64,000 bases of DNA from Anthoceros angustus. Lineage: Eukaryota; Streptophyta; Anthocerotopsida; Anthocerotales; Anthocerotaceae. Both the position numbers and the translations under genes were made by a program. Shown one piece after another: positions 1 through 11,500 of the stretch (position 1 is the stretch's first letter; each line of letters starts with the position of its first letter). The notes beneath the pieces are model-generated. The model saw nothing but the letters and a program-made list of their open reading frames with translations, was not told where the DNA came from and made no database searches. Where the stretch lies: assembly GCA_010909165.1 (NCBI GenBank), contig MU008164.1:2066001-2130000 (forward strand), given 5' to 3'.

Positions 1-240
1 CAGTCCTTATGTAATAGGCATTAGTAAGGCTATCCTTCCGTAATAGGCATTCGTAAGGCAGTCCTTCTGCCTGTTACAAAGTTGAAATGCAACTTCCACA
101 TGTGACAAAGTTGAAAGGTGGCTTGCTCCAAAGATAGTTCTTCTACATGTTACAAAGTTGAAAAAGGCAGTCCTTCGGCGTGTTACTAAGTTGAAAGGCA
201 GCTCGCTCGAAAGACAAGTTCGTTAAACACACCTAGATCT
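1..240. repeat. Degenerate short repeats around GTTACAAAGTTGAAA
   Basis: The stretch holds several degenerate copies of a unit containing 'ggcagtccttc', a 'tgttac(a/t)aagttgaaa' core and 'gctcgctc(g)aaagac'. Spacing is irregular, about 50-70 bp. No gene is visible. The array runs off the left edge of the window, so its full length is unknown. Confidence 0.6.
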
Positions 241-600
241 TATATAGGGTCACATAATATGAAGTTTACTTATTAGTGAAGCAGGTCTTATAAAGACAGC
301 TCGTTAAACACACATAGATCTTATATAGGGTCACATGATATGAAGTTTACTTATTAGTAAAACAGGTCTTACAAAGACAGTTCGCTAAACACACCTACAT
401 CTTATATAGGGTCACATAATATAAAGTTTATTTACTAGTAAAGCAAGTCTTATAAAGACAGCTAGCTAAACACACCTACTAGGTGTGTTTAGCTAGCTGT
501 CTTTATAAGACTATATAAGATCTAGTAGATCTTATATAGGGTCACATAATATGAAGTTTACTTATTAGTAAAGTAGGTCTTATATCAGGGCACCTAAAAT
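222..600. repeat. 81-bp tandem repeat, about four copies
   Basis: A unit containing 'aaacacacctagatcttata', 'gggtcacataatatgaagtt' and 'aggtcttataaagacag' recurs at about 224, 305 and 386, with a fourth copy near 525. Spacing is 81 bp, and the last copy is separated by an inverted segment. Copies differ at a few positions only, so the expansion looks recent. No coding potential is seen. Confidence 0.8.
447..511. repeat. Perfect 65-bp palindrome inside the 81-bp array
   Basis: Two 31-nt arms (447-477 and 481-511) are exact reverse complements around a 3-nt centre (act). The arms are made from the end of one 81-bp unit and the start of the next. This implies one unit end was copied in inverted orientation, and it would form a strong hairpin in single-stranded DNA. 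No feature suggests a gene or transposon end. Confidence 0.9.
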
Positions 601-1090
601 AACCATACTTGTTTTTCAAATTATCTTAGAATATTATTGTCCAAACTTCCAATATAGTTAGTTAAGAATCATTAAGTAAATAGTTTAGTAATGTTTAGGT
701 CATTCCATTCTATGACTTTACTTATTAGTGAAGGAGGTCAGCTTTTTCTTAGGCGTTTTGAATGTTTTTGCTTTCTATGAGCAATCCCTCACATTCCATT
801 GACATTATTAAGGACAATGGAGCTGCTCGCCTAACATTCTTCTAGGGCATTCTTGACGCCGATCCTCTAAAGTTGCCACCATTCTTGTCGCCTCAGGGCC
901 TTGGGCCAAGATAGACCAAGTGTGAACAAAGTGCAAAGACAGACGTGGTGTGAACTCTTACTCAACGTCAAATCGTGACAAACAACAGTTAGATGCTATC
1001 ATATCAAATCTTGGTTAGGGGTCCCATAATCATATTACAATAATATTATATCTTGTTTTAGGTGAGTCTCATATCTACTCTGCAAGTCTT
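600..1090. other. Gene-free stretch, no feature seen
   Basis: Moderately AT-rich unique-looking sequence between two repeat arrays. I see no ORF with recognisable homology, no RNA gene and no transposon end. Confidence 0.5.
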
Positions 1091-3480
1091 ACATTCTCCA
1101 TGAGAATATTCCCGCGCTTTGATGCAAGTTTGGCCTTCCTTCATACTATTCTAGCATAATGTGAGCCTCGCTTTTGACCTAGAATATTGCATTCCTATTC
1201 CGCGCTATATGAACCGTGACGTTTGTACTCTATAGCATTGTTTCCGTGCCATATGTTATATGAATGTGACGTTTGTACTCTACAGCATTGTTCCCGCGCG
1301 ATATGAACTTGGCGTTTGTACTCTACAATGTCATTTTCGTGCTATATGAACTATGTGCTTTGATGTAAGTCTGTCCTTCGATCATACCATTTTAGCATAA
1401 TGTGAGCCTCGCTTTTGACCTAGAATGTTCCATTCCTATTCCCACGCTATGTGAACATGGCGGTTGTACTTTGTAGCATTGTTCCCGCGCGATATGAACC
1501 TGGCGTTTGTATGTACAGCGTTGTTCCCGCGCGATATGAACTTCGCGTTTGTATTATATAGCGTTGTTCCCGCGTGATATGAACTTGGTGTTTGTACTCT
1601 ACAATGTCGTTTCCGTGGTATATGAACTATGCGTTTGGCGTTTGTATTCTAGCGTTGCCCTCGCGCTATAGAAACACCGTTTGTACTGCATTACAACGTT
1701 GTTCCCACGCTATATGAACTTGGCGTTTGTACTCTATAGCGTTGTTTCCGCGCTATACGAACTAGGCGTTTGGCGTTTGTATTCTAGCGTTTTCCCGCTA
1801 TCTGAACTGGCGTTTGTACCCTCTGACGTTGTTCCGTGTTGCACAAACTAGGCGTTTGGCTTTTGTATTCTGATTGTCCCACATTATATGTACAGGCGTT
1901 TGTACTTGTACTCTAGCGTTGTTCTGCGCTCTATGAACTTGGCATATATACTCTGATTGGTCCCACGCTATATAAACATGACATTTGTACTCTACAACAT
2001 TGTTCCTACGCTATATGAACCTAGCATTTGTACTCTGATGTTGTTCCCACCTACATGAATCTGGCGTTTGTATTATACAATATTGTTCCGCCTTATATAT
2101 GAATGTGGCGTTTGTACTCTACAGCATTGTTCCCGCGCGATATGAACTTGGCGTTTGTACTCTACAATGTCATTTTCGTGCTATATGAACTATGTGCTTT
2201 GATGTAAATACATCCTTGATCATACCATTTTAGCATAATGTGAGCCTCGCTTTTGACCTAGAATGTTCCATTCCTATTCCCACGCTATGTGAACATGGCG
2301 GTTGTACTTTGTAGCATTGTTCCCGCGCGATATGAACCTGGCGTTTGTATGTACAGCGTTGTTCCCGCGCGATATGAACTTCGCGTTTGTATTATATAGC
2401 GTTGTTCCCGCGTGATATGAACTTGGTGTTTGTACTCTACAATGTCGTTTCCGTGGTATATGAACTATGCGTTTGGCGTTTGTATTCTACAACGTTGCCC
2501 TCGCGCTATAGAAACCTGCCGTTTGTACTCGTACCTTACAACGTTGTTCCCACGCTATATGAACTTGGCGTTTGTACTCTATAGCGTTGTTTCCGCGCTA
2601 TACGAACTAGGCGTTTGGCGTTTGTATTCTACAACGTTTTCCCCGCGCTATACGAACCTGGCGTTTGTACCCTACAGCGTTGTTTCCGTGTTGCACAAAC
2701 TAGGCGTTTGGCTTTTGTATTCTACAGCGTTGTCCCCACATTATATGTACCTGGCGTTTGTACTTGTACTCTACAACGTTGTTCCTGCGCTCTATGAACT
2801 TGGCATATATACTCTACAGAATTGGTCCCACGCTATATAAACATGACATTTGTACTCTACAACATTGTTCCTACGCTATATGAACCTAGCATTTGTACTC
2901 TACAGTGTTGTTCCCACCCTACATGAATCTGGCGTTTGTATTATACAATATTGTTCCCGCCTTATATGAACCTGGCGTTTCTACTCTACAGCATTGTTCC
3001 CGCTCTATATGAATCTGGCGTTTGTACTCTACAATGTTGTTCCGCGCTATATGAATCTAGAGTTTGTACACTACAGCGTTGTTCCCGCGCTATGTGACCT
3101 AGAATGTTCCATTTCTATTCTCGCCCTTTGTGGATCAAGCTTTAGTTACTTTACAACGTTGTTCGCGCCTGTGTGAACATGGTTCTTTGTTCTAAAACAT
3201 TCCTAGTCCCATTCTCGAGCTATGTGACCTAAAATGTTCCATTTCTATTGCTGCCCTATGTGAACCAAACTTTATGCACTCTATAGAGCTATTTCATTTC
3301 TGCCCTATGTAAACCTGGTTTTCTATACTAGAACATTCCTTTCCGTGCTATATGTATCTGACGTTATGTACTCTACAATGTTGTTCCAATCTCGCGGTAT
3401 GTGAACCCGATGTCATGCATTAGACTATTCTATTTCTGCGCTATGTAAACCCGACGTTCTACGCTACAACATTGTTCCAA
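1090..3480. repeat. Degenerate ~45-bp minisatellite array with higher-order unit
   Basis: Dozens of diverged copies of a unit with core 'gtttgtactctacaacgttg' followed by 'ttcccgcgctatatgaac(c/t)tggc' fill the interval. Superimposed is a larger direct duplication: about 1260-2098 repeats as about 2099-2966. The segment with 'gatcataccattttagcat' occurs at about 1379 and 2218. Short ORFs made of the repeat (peptides like LYNVVSALYELGV) open by chance on the + strand and are not genes. Toward the right the units become more diverged. Confidence 0.85.
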
Positions 3481-3660
3481 TCTTATGCTATGTGGCTCAC
3501 TTGAGGGCGTGCACGAAGTTGTTCCTCATTCAAAAAATATACCGTTTAAGAGATCCCAACCTCGCTCAAACGACAAAGTTCCATTTCCCATTTGCTAATT
3601 GGCCCAACAACTTTGAACCCCCTTATAACAAGCATGTATGCAGGATGAGAAGCCTTCGTG

Positions 3661-3838
3661 AATCCATTCTCTCTTGACGCCCTCCAAAAGACAATCCAAG
3701 TTGATCATGTAAGTATTACAAGCATTCATGTGGGAAGGAGGTCTTTGTGAATCCATTCTCTCTTGACGCCCTCCAAAAGACAATCCAAGTTGATCATGTA
3801 AGTATTACAAGCATTCATGTGGGAAGGAGGTCTTTGTG
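3661..3838. repeat. Two copies of an 89-bp tandem repeat
   Basis: The segment beginning 'aatccattctctcttgacgc' at 3661 repeats almost exactly at 3750. A diverged third start lies near 3850. The ORFs found here on the minus strand are products of the repeat and have no recognisable family. Confidence 0.85.
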
Positions 3839-4139
3839 CCATTAAAACCCGTTCTCTCTTGAAGCCATAGGGGAGGACCACACCCGACCATTCTTTCGCA
3901 TCCTCCATGTTCTTGTTTTCAAAAAATATTCCTCTCTGTGAGTATAATACTTTATGAGAGTTCAAATTTCCACACTAACATTATGATCGTTAATTGGAAT
4001 GACATCATATTTTTTGTTCATGTGGGTGGAAACTTGATCATACTCATGTAAACTAAGTTATGATGATATTTAAAGGATCTAAGATATGTACAAAGATCAT
4101 ACTCTCTCACTAACGTTCTTTAGATAGTTATAATATATG

Positions 4140-4874
4140 CTAAAACTAAAACTAAAACTAAAACTAAAACTAAAACTAAAACTAAAACTAAAACTAAAAC
4201 TAAAACTAAAACTAAAACTAAAACTAAAACTAAAACTAAAACTAAAACTAAAACAAAACTAAAACTAAAACTAAAACTAAAACTAAAACTAAAACTAACT
4301 AAAACTACTAAAACTAAAACTAAAACTAAAACTAAAACCTAAAACTACTAAGGCTAAAACTACTAAAACCAAAACTAAAACTACTAAAACTACTAAGGCT
4401 AACTAGGGCTAAAACTAGGGCTAGGCTAAAACTAGGCTAAAACTAAGGCTACTAAGGCTAGGGCTAGGGCTAAAACTAGGGCTAGGGCTAAAACCTAGGG
4501 CTGAGCTAAAAGGCTAAAACTAAGGCTAGGGCTAAAACTAGGGCTAAGGCTAGGGCTAAAACTAAAACTAAAGCTAAGGCTAAAAGGCTAAGGCTAAGGC
4601 TAAAACTAAAGCTAGGGCTAAAACTAAAACTAGGGCTAGGCTAGGGCTACCTAACTAGGCTAAAACCAAAACTAGGGCTAAAACTACTAACTAAAACTAA
4701 AACTACTAAAACTAAAACTAAAACTAACTACTAAAACTAAAACTAAAACTAAAACTAAAACTAAAACTAAAACTAAAACTAAAACTAAAACTAAAACTAA
4801 AACTAAAACTAAAACTAAAACTAAAACTAAAACTAAAACTAAAACTAAAACTAAAACTAAAACTAAAACTAAAC
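4140..4874. repeat. Hexamer CTAAAA array with GGGCTA variant core
   Basis: About 735 bp consist of the hexamer ctaaaa (TTTTAG on the other strand). The flanks (4140-4330 and 4690-4874) are almost pure. The centre (4340-4690) is mixed with gggcta, aggcta and acta variants. The unit resembles but is not the usual plant telomere repeat TTTAGGG, since the main hexamer lacks the G-run. It ends about 240 bp upstream of the TOR TATA box. Confidence 0.9.
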
Positions 4875-5111
4875 GTAGACCATATTAATATATGTAGTAT
4901 AGGTAGGTAGTATGGAGTAGCTCGAGGAGTAGCAACAAGTTATGTACCACACTCCGGAACTACATAGAAAAAGGAAAAAGGATCCCGGACTAGAACTTCT
5001 GGAGACACCACACAGGATTGCGATCATCAGGTGCGAGCTTATTAAAAGTGGCTGGAAGTGATGCTCCGAAGGGGGAGGTTGGAGCAACAAGTGTGAGAGA
5101 GGAAGGAGAGC

Positions 5112-5118
5112 TATAAAT
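5112..5118 (+). promoter_or_regulatory. Candidate TATA box of the TOR gene
   Basis: TATAAAT lies in a sequence that turns from AT-rich to strongly GC-rich immediately downstream. It would place transcription start near 5140-5150 and leave a GC-rich 5' leader of about 400 nt before the ATG at 5544. Inferred from position and sequence only. Confidence 0.45.
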
Positions 5119-5506
5119 TGCGGACATCGTGATGCGCTATTTGTGCAATTGCTATTTTCCTCGGAGCGGTAGCCAACCAGCAGAGTCGGGCGTTGCTGGT
5201 TGCGCGCTTCTGTAGGCCGCAGCTCCTGTTCCTGGGCTTCCCCGGCCCCGCCCTGTGCTCCTCCCGCTCCTGGTTCCTGCTGCTCCGCTGTGCTGCGTGC
5301 TGTGTTGCCTGTGCTGTGCTGCGGGACAAGCTTGGTTGGGCCTGGCCTGGCCCGCCCATCTCCTCCCTGGCTTCATCAGAACCCGCCTCCCCGAGGTGCC
5401 CGCGCTCCCCGCTCTCAGACCAGTCCCCCTGGTGGTGGTGCGACTGCCTGCCCCGCTGGCGCCTCCACGACCTCCTCCTCCTTCCCGCCCCCGCAACTCC
5501 CCCTCA

Positions 5507-5524
5507 ATGCGGCCCGCGCGGTAG
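5507..5524 (+). promoter_or_regulatory. Five-codon uORF in the TOR leader
   Basis: An ATG at 5507 opens a reading frame of five codons (M-R-P-A-R) closed by TAG at 5522-5524, 19 nt before the TOR start codon. If the leader starts near the TATA box at 5112, ribosomes meet this ATG first. Reaching the main ATG then needs leaky scanning or reinitiation. No transcript evidence is available here. Confidence 0.45.
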
Positions 5525-5543
5525 CCAGGGAGCAGCGGCAAGC

Positions 5544-8500
5544 ATGGCAGCGGGACCCCTCACGCAGCTGCAGCAGCATGCGCACTCGCAGCACTCCCAC
5601 TCGCTGCACCACCATGGCCACGGGCCGGGCCCGGCGGCCCAGCCCGGCTCCCAGGGCCTGCTGCTGCACGCGGGGGCGCTCGGGATTGCGCAGCCCGGCT
5701 CGCTCCACCTGCACCAGCTCCATCGCCAGATCACGCAGGGGCCCGACACCGTGCGCCGCCTCCTCGCCGACCTCTGCCGTACTGGCTCCCACCAGGTGCG
5801 TTCCCCCGCTGCTTGCTGTAGGGTAGGAGCGAGCTGCCGGAGCAGCAGCAGCAGCAGCAGCAGTGTGTGTGTTTCGGTGTCGCCCATCCAGTGTCGGAGT
5901 GGTGGGTTGGTGCATTCGTTGCTCCTGTCCCTCCAGAGCTTTGAGCCCAGGTCGTGGTTTCGCACAATTCGGTCGCTGATCGGGTGGCGAGGGCCCAATT
6001 CTGTCTGCCGCCTCCCGTCCTGCCTCATTGTCTCGCTTCTCCGCTGGGCTGGGGGGACTGGGTGCATTCACGCTCACCGAATTGCATGTGGGCAGCTCGC
6101 AGACTCCCTTGGAGAAGTGTGGGGAAGCGGCATTGAGGCCCAGTCAGTTGCATTGGTGAGAGACAGGATGTTGGCCTGGCCGCAGGGCGTGCATTCGTCC
6201 GGAGGACCCCGGTGCCTCGCTCCGCTGCTTTTGCAGTGGCGGGCTTCTGTCGCGAGGCTCGTGTGTCGCTGGCCCGGCTGTGTGCGAAGGTGACATTTGT
6301 TTGTGGAAGAGGTCGACTTGCCGCCGCTGCCATCGTTTCTGACAAGGGGGGGGAGATGGGCTTGTCATCTGAGTCGGAATGTGGTGTTTTGTTTCCATCT
6401 CGGTTGCTGTTGGGTTGGGAGGATCGTGCCAGTCTCGTTTTTGGAGCCGTTCGTGTTGATGTTGCTGCGCTCGGTATCCGCGTCGGCGAAACAGGCTCGC
6501 TGTCTTGTGGTTGTGGGTCAGATGCCGCCCTGCCTGTTGCACAGGGCAGGTGCTGGTGTGACATCAGCAGCGGGTGGTTGCTTGGTAAGGTGGTATTGAT
6601 TATCGTCGCGATAAACAGGAGGCTATGGTTCTTCGGAAGCATGTCGAGGAGGAAGCGCGAGACCTTGGAGGAGAGGCGTATCAACGGTTTATGGAGAACT
6701 TCTACGAGTCCATCCAGAAGTGCTTAGCGAGTGAAGATGTGCATGAGAACCTGGGCGCAGTCCGTGCTATTGATGATCTCATTGATGTCCGATTGGGGGA
6801 GAATGCCACCAAAGTTGCACGTTTTGCTGGTTATCTTGGGGATGTCTTTGAGACGAAGCGGGATTTTGAGACTCTGGTGGCTGCAAGTTCAGCTCTGGGG
6901 CATCTCGTGCACGAAGGTGGAGCTCTTACGATCGACGTTGTTGAGTTTCAGGTTGGTTCTCTGCTAGGGGTAGCTTGCCCTCGACTGGTTTCTACTGTTG
7001 CTATAGTTGTTGAATGTGGCCCACCCTGGATTTCACGTCGAGATGGGAGAGCTCAATGTGCTGTTGCCCTTTTTTGGACAGTTGACGCGGTCTTTGAGCT
7101 GGTTACAAGGGGAACGAGTGGAGCATAGACGCTTTGCTGCTGTGCATATACTGAAGGTTCGGTCTTCTGAACTTTCTCATGTGTTTTGTGCCGTGAACTG
7201 GACTGTTTTTTGATGGTGTTGTAATTCTTCTTGTGCAGGAGATGGCAGAGCATGCTTCGACTGTTTTCAATATACATGTGCCTGAGTTTATTGATGCTGT
7301 CTGGGTTGCCTTACGAGATCCAAGCCTTGCAATACGGGAAGGGGCTGTGGAAGCTCTTCGTGCTTGCCTTCGTGTGATTGAGACAAGGGAAACCCGATGG
7401 CGTGTGCAATGGTGAGGGGATGGTGTTAGGTTTTTATTGTAGTTTCCGTCTGCTAGCTTCTCCATGCTCCTCAACCCATCCTTGCTTCCAGGTATTATCG
7501 CATGTTTGAGGCCACACAGGATGGTCTTGCAAAGAATGCCAATGTAGAAAGCATCCATGGCTCGTTGCTGGCAGTTGGAGAGCTTCTAAGGTAGGTGGTT
7601 TGGTATTTGAATTCGATTTGCTCGTCTGCTTAAGAATGTGAGGCCATTATTGTTCCCTCTCTGACTGGAACCCTGATTGTTTCCTTGATGCAGGAACACA
7701 GGTGATTTCATGATGTCTCGTTACAAGGAAGTAGCAGCCATTGTGTTTAAGTACAGGGAGCATCGGGACAAGCTTGTTCGGCGTAGTATTACTGCTCTCT
7801 TGCCACGGATTGCTGATTTTCTGCGGGACCGCTTCATAAACTCTTATCTGACGGTTGGTATTGTATGATGCTGTAGCTGTTTTGCTGGCTGAAAAGCGAA
7901 AATTGGGTTGTCAGAAGTCATTCATTGTCCGCAGATCTGTATGGAGCATCTTCTAGCTGTCATGCGCAATCCCACAGAGCGGGCTAGCGGTTTTGATGCT
8001 CTTGGAGAGATGGCTCAGTCTATTGGTCGGGAACTGAAGTCGTATCTACCTGTCATTGCTGCATTGCTACGGGACGCGGTATCTTTCACCAATGACTTTG
8101 GTTTATTTCACCACATGTTTTGCTACAGACGTCTTTGCTCTGTGCATAACGATCTCATTGGCCCATGCCATTCAAATACTGCCAACCTGAATCAGATGTT
8201 GAACTTGGTCTACAGATAGCGCCACGGAGGGGAAAGCCTTGTCCTAGTGCTATAGCATGTGTTGGTTGTCTTGCTGAGGCGCTGAAATCAGATATGGAAG
8301 AGCATGTCCGGGGGCTATTGGACCTGATGTTTGCTGCTGGCCTGACACCAATTCTTGTTGAATCCCTGACGAAAATTGGAAGGAGGTAGGCTCTTTGATC
8401 ACCTAGAATGCTGTACAGATGTATTTCTTTGTGAGCCCTTTGTTGCTTCTGGCAGTCTTGCACCGTAGGTGTGACACAATGGGTGCAATTCTTTACAGCA

Positions 8501-11500
8501 TGGACTCGCTCTTACCCAAGATTCAAGAGAAGCTTCTAGAGACAATTTCATATGTTTTGGCTAAAACTCCTTATCGATCAACCAAAGGGGTTGTGCGGTC
8601 TGCTTCTTCTCCTACTTTACAGCCTTTGCCTGATATTCCAGGCCCAGCTCTCACCCAACTTGCGCTCAGGACATTGGCTGAGTTCAATCTCACGGTAACT
8701 GTGTTTGTGTTACCCTGTGCCTGTTTGGACATTTAGCCTTTAATCGCGTTTAAAACTTGTCTGTGACTATGGTTTTTCACAGGGTCATGAGCTACTAGAG
8801 TTCGCAAGGGAATCTGTTGTGGCCTATTTAGATGACGAAGATCCTGTGACCCGGAGGGATGCTGCAATATGCTGCTGTAGGCTTGTTGAGCACTCCGTGA
8901 GCACAGCTGAGGCCGATGCAGCAGCATCTCGCCTCTGGACAACGCAAAGTCCACGAGGGATCGCAGTAGGCTTCAGAAGGCGTCGTTATCTGATTGAAGA
9001 GGTTAGTGCATGTTCATTGCATGGCTTGGGGGGGCAGGATGGGGGGGGTGTTTTCTTTCCATGCTTACCTAGGTTTTAATTCATGATCTTGTGTATCTTT
9101 ACCATGGCTGATCCAGTAGGATGATGCAGATCTTGGAGAAGCTTCTGGTGGCAGCAGTAGCAGATACAGATGCTGGTGTTCGCTCAGCCATTTATTTGGC
9201 TCTTTCAAAAAATCGAAGTTTCGAGGACTTCCTGGCACAGGCAGACAGTCTGCGTGCTGTCTTCATTTCTCTCAATGATGAGGTGAGGTTTAGGCCCATG
9301 TGTCATCTGTTAGTACATTCCTGACTTCTAATTGGCATAATCATTGGCTGTATGAAGTTTCAGAGTGTTTGTATTTGTTTCATACTGTGGTATCTCATGT
9401 GTCTCCAGTCATTTGAAGTACGAGAGCGGGCCATCATCATGGCCGGCAGGCTTGCGGAGAAAAATCCAGCATATGTCCTGCCTGCTCTGAGGAGACATCT
9501 TCTGCAGCTGCTTAGGGACTTGGAGCAAAGGTACAAGGCTGGGGTTGTATGTTGTGTTGTGTATGGTAATACTTGAATCAGGTCCACTATCTGGAGATGT
9601 TTTGTGACAACGTTGCTTTTGGTATCTTCAGTCCTGAAAGTAAAAGTAGGGAGGAGAGTGCAAAATTGCTGGGATGTCTCATCAAGGCATGTGAACGTCT
9701 CATGGCGCCCTACATTACTCCGGTTCTAAAGGTGAGTTTGAACACTTTGGAGGAAAATGTTGGCCAGTTTGCTTGAACTATATGGAGAGCTCAGATGCAG
9801 CAAGAAACTAGATAAGTCTCAATTTCATGCCTCTTTTCTCTGTTGTGCAGACTTTGATTGCTAAGCTGGGTGATGGGCTTGTGGGAAGTGGTAACAACGG
9901 AGTAGTGACAGGAGTCTTAGCTACAGTTGGGGAGTTAGCCAGAGTGGTAAATATTCCTTTCCTGCAATCTGTTTTGGCTAATTCGTTTGCAATAAGCTAG
10001 CTTGGGTGGGAGCAATTGAAGAAACCAGGTCCGTTCTACTGCTTGGTAAAAGGTTGTTGGGCTCTATCAAAGGGTGATGTTGTTTGTTTCAGGGGGGCTT
10101 GGCGATTGTACCAGATCTTCCAAGTCTGATGCCTCGTATTGTGGATGCACTTATGGATGGTGCCTCTTCAACAAAAAGAGAAGTGGCAGTTTCTACCCTT
10201 GGGAAAATAGCAGCAAGCACGGGGTAAAGTTGACATACATGGGGCGTGGACTATGTCTATTTGCTTGTCGTACGACCTCTCTTCTCATCTTTATACATTG
10301 CTGGCAGGTATGTGGTTGCTCCATATAGGGACCATCCAACCCTGCTTGGAGTCTTGTTACGACTCCTGGATGGTGATCTCAAATGGTCGACAAGGCAGGA
10401 GGTGCTGAAGGTACACCAAGCTGTCTCTGTGGTCTGCTAGACCAGCTGATGACGAGTTTGTTGCTGTACTTTTTTGTAATGTGGTCTGAGTGCATGAATC
10501 TGGTGATAACAGGTTCTTGGTATCATGGGGGCTCTTGATCCTCATATCCACAAGCAAAATTTACAAAAACTACCGGGTCCGTATGGGGAAGGAGCACGTG
10601 GGGCAGCTTCTGAATCAGGAACCCTTGTTCGTTCCGTGGAGGAGCTTCCTGTGGAGCTCTGGCAGTCTGGAGGGTTGTCTGGATCATCTGATGACTACTA
10701 TCCTACTGTAGGGATTTGTTTCAGTTGCTGACATCTCGTCTTTCGCTTTTTGGGAATTTGTTGTGAAACTCTCCTGTAGATAATTGCAAGTGTCAACGCA
10801 TGCCATACTTTGCTTGATGTACAGGTTGCCATCAATGCACTGATCCGAATTCTTCGTGAGCCCTCCCACTCCAGTTATCACATGAGCGTTGTGAAGTCAC
10901 TGATGTATATATTTAAGGTGTTTCCTTGATTTCCCTGTTCTGACATCAATTTTTGGGTAGTTGAAGAAGAGAGTCACCTGTACTTATTTGGTAATTGGGA
11001 ATTGGTATTAACTCTCCAAACTGTATCTATTGTAGGCCATGGGACTAGCTTCTGTGCCATATCTTCCTAGAGTAAGTAATCTTCGTTGTACTTGTCTTTT
11101 CTGCGTAATGCAATTTTTCCCAGAGTGGAATGCTTGTGGTCTGGGCGCCTCAGTCCCTCCGTTTCCTTCTCATTATCACCTGAGTGATTAGCTACCTGTC
11201 AGTACATTGTCTGTTGTACCTTTACGCCTTCTTAACTCCTTCTTTTGGTTCTCTTCTGATATCAGGTTATGCCGGATCTTCTTGTAATTGTTCGCACATG
11301 TGATGAGGGTCTGCGGGAGTATATTGTTTTGCAACTGGCAGTCTTAGTCTCAATTGTGAAGCAGGTATGGTGTATAGGATCAGACAGCTCCACAGACACT
11401 GGGTGACCTCTGTGTTCTGCTGACCCTGTTTCTGCTGTCGATGCAGCATATACGCAAGCATCTTGACGATGTGCTCGTTCTGATTTCCGACTACTGGACA

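Noticed and set aside
2387-2840. Overlapping plus-strand ORFs with YELGV / LYNVV peptides
   Set aside because: They are translations of the ~45-bp minisatellite in different frames; repeat structure explains the openness.
4140-4874. True telomere
   Set aside because: Unit is CTAAAA, not CCCTAAA; it lies between ordinary sequence and is not at a contig end.
5132-5215. 27-codon uORF upstream of TOR
   Set aside because: Its ATG lies only 20 bp after the TATA box, so it is probably upstream of the transcription start.
5193-6293. 366-codon ORF over the start of TOR, and long minus ORFs at 5415-6684
   Set aside because: The first part holds TOR exon 1 but then reads through the first intron. The others are GC-rich shadow frames without homology.
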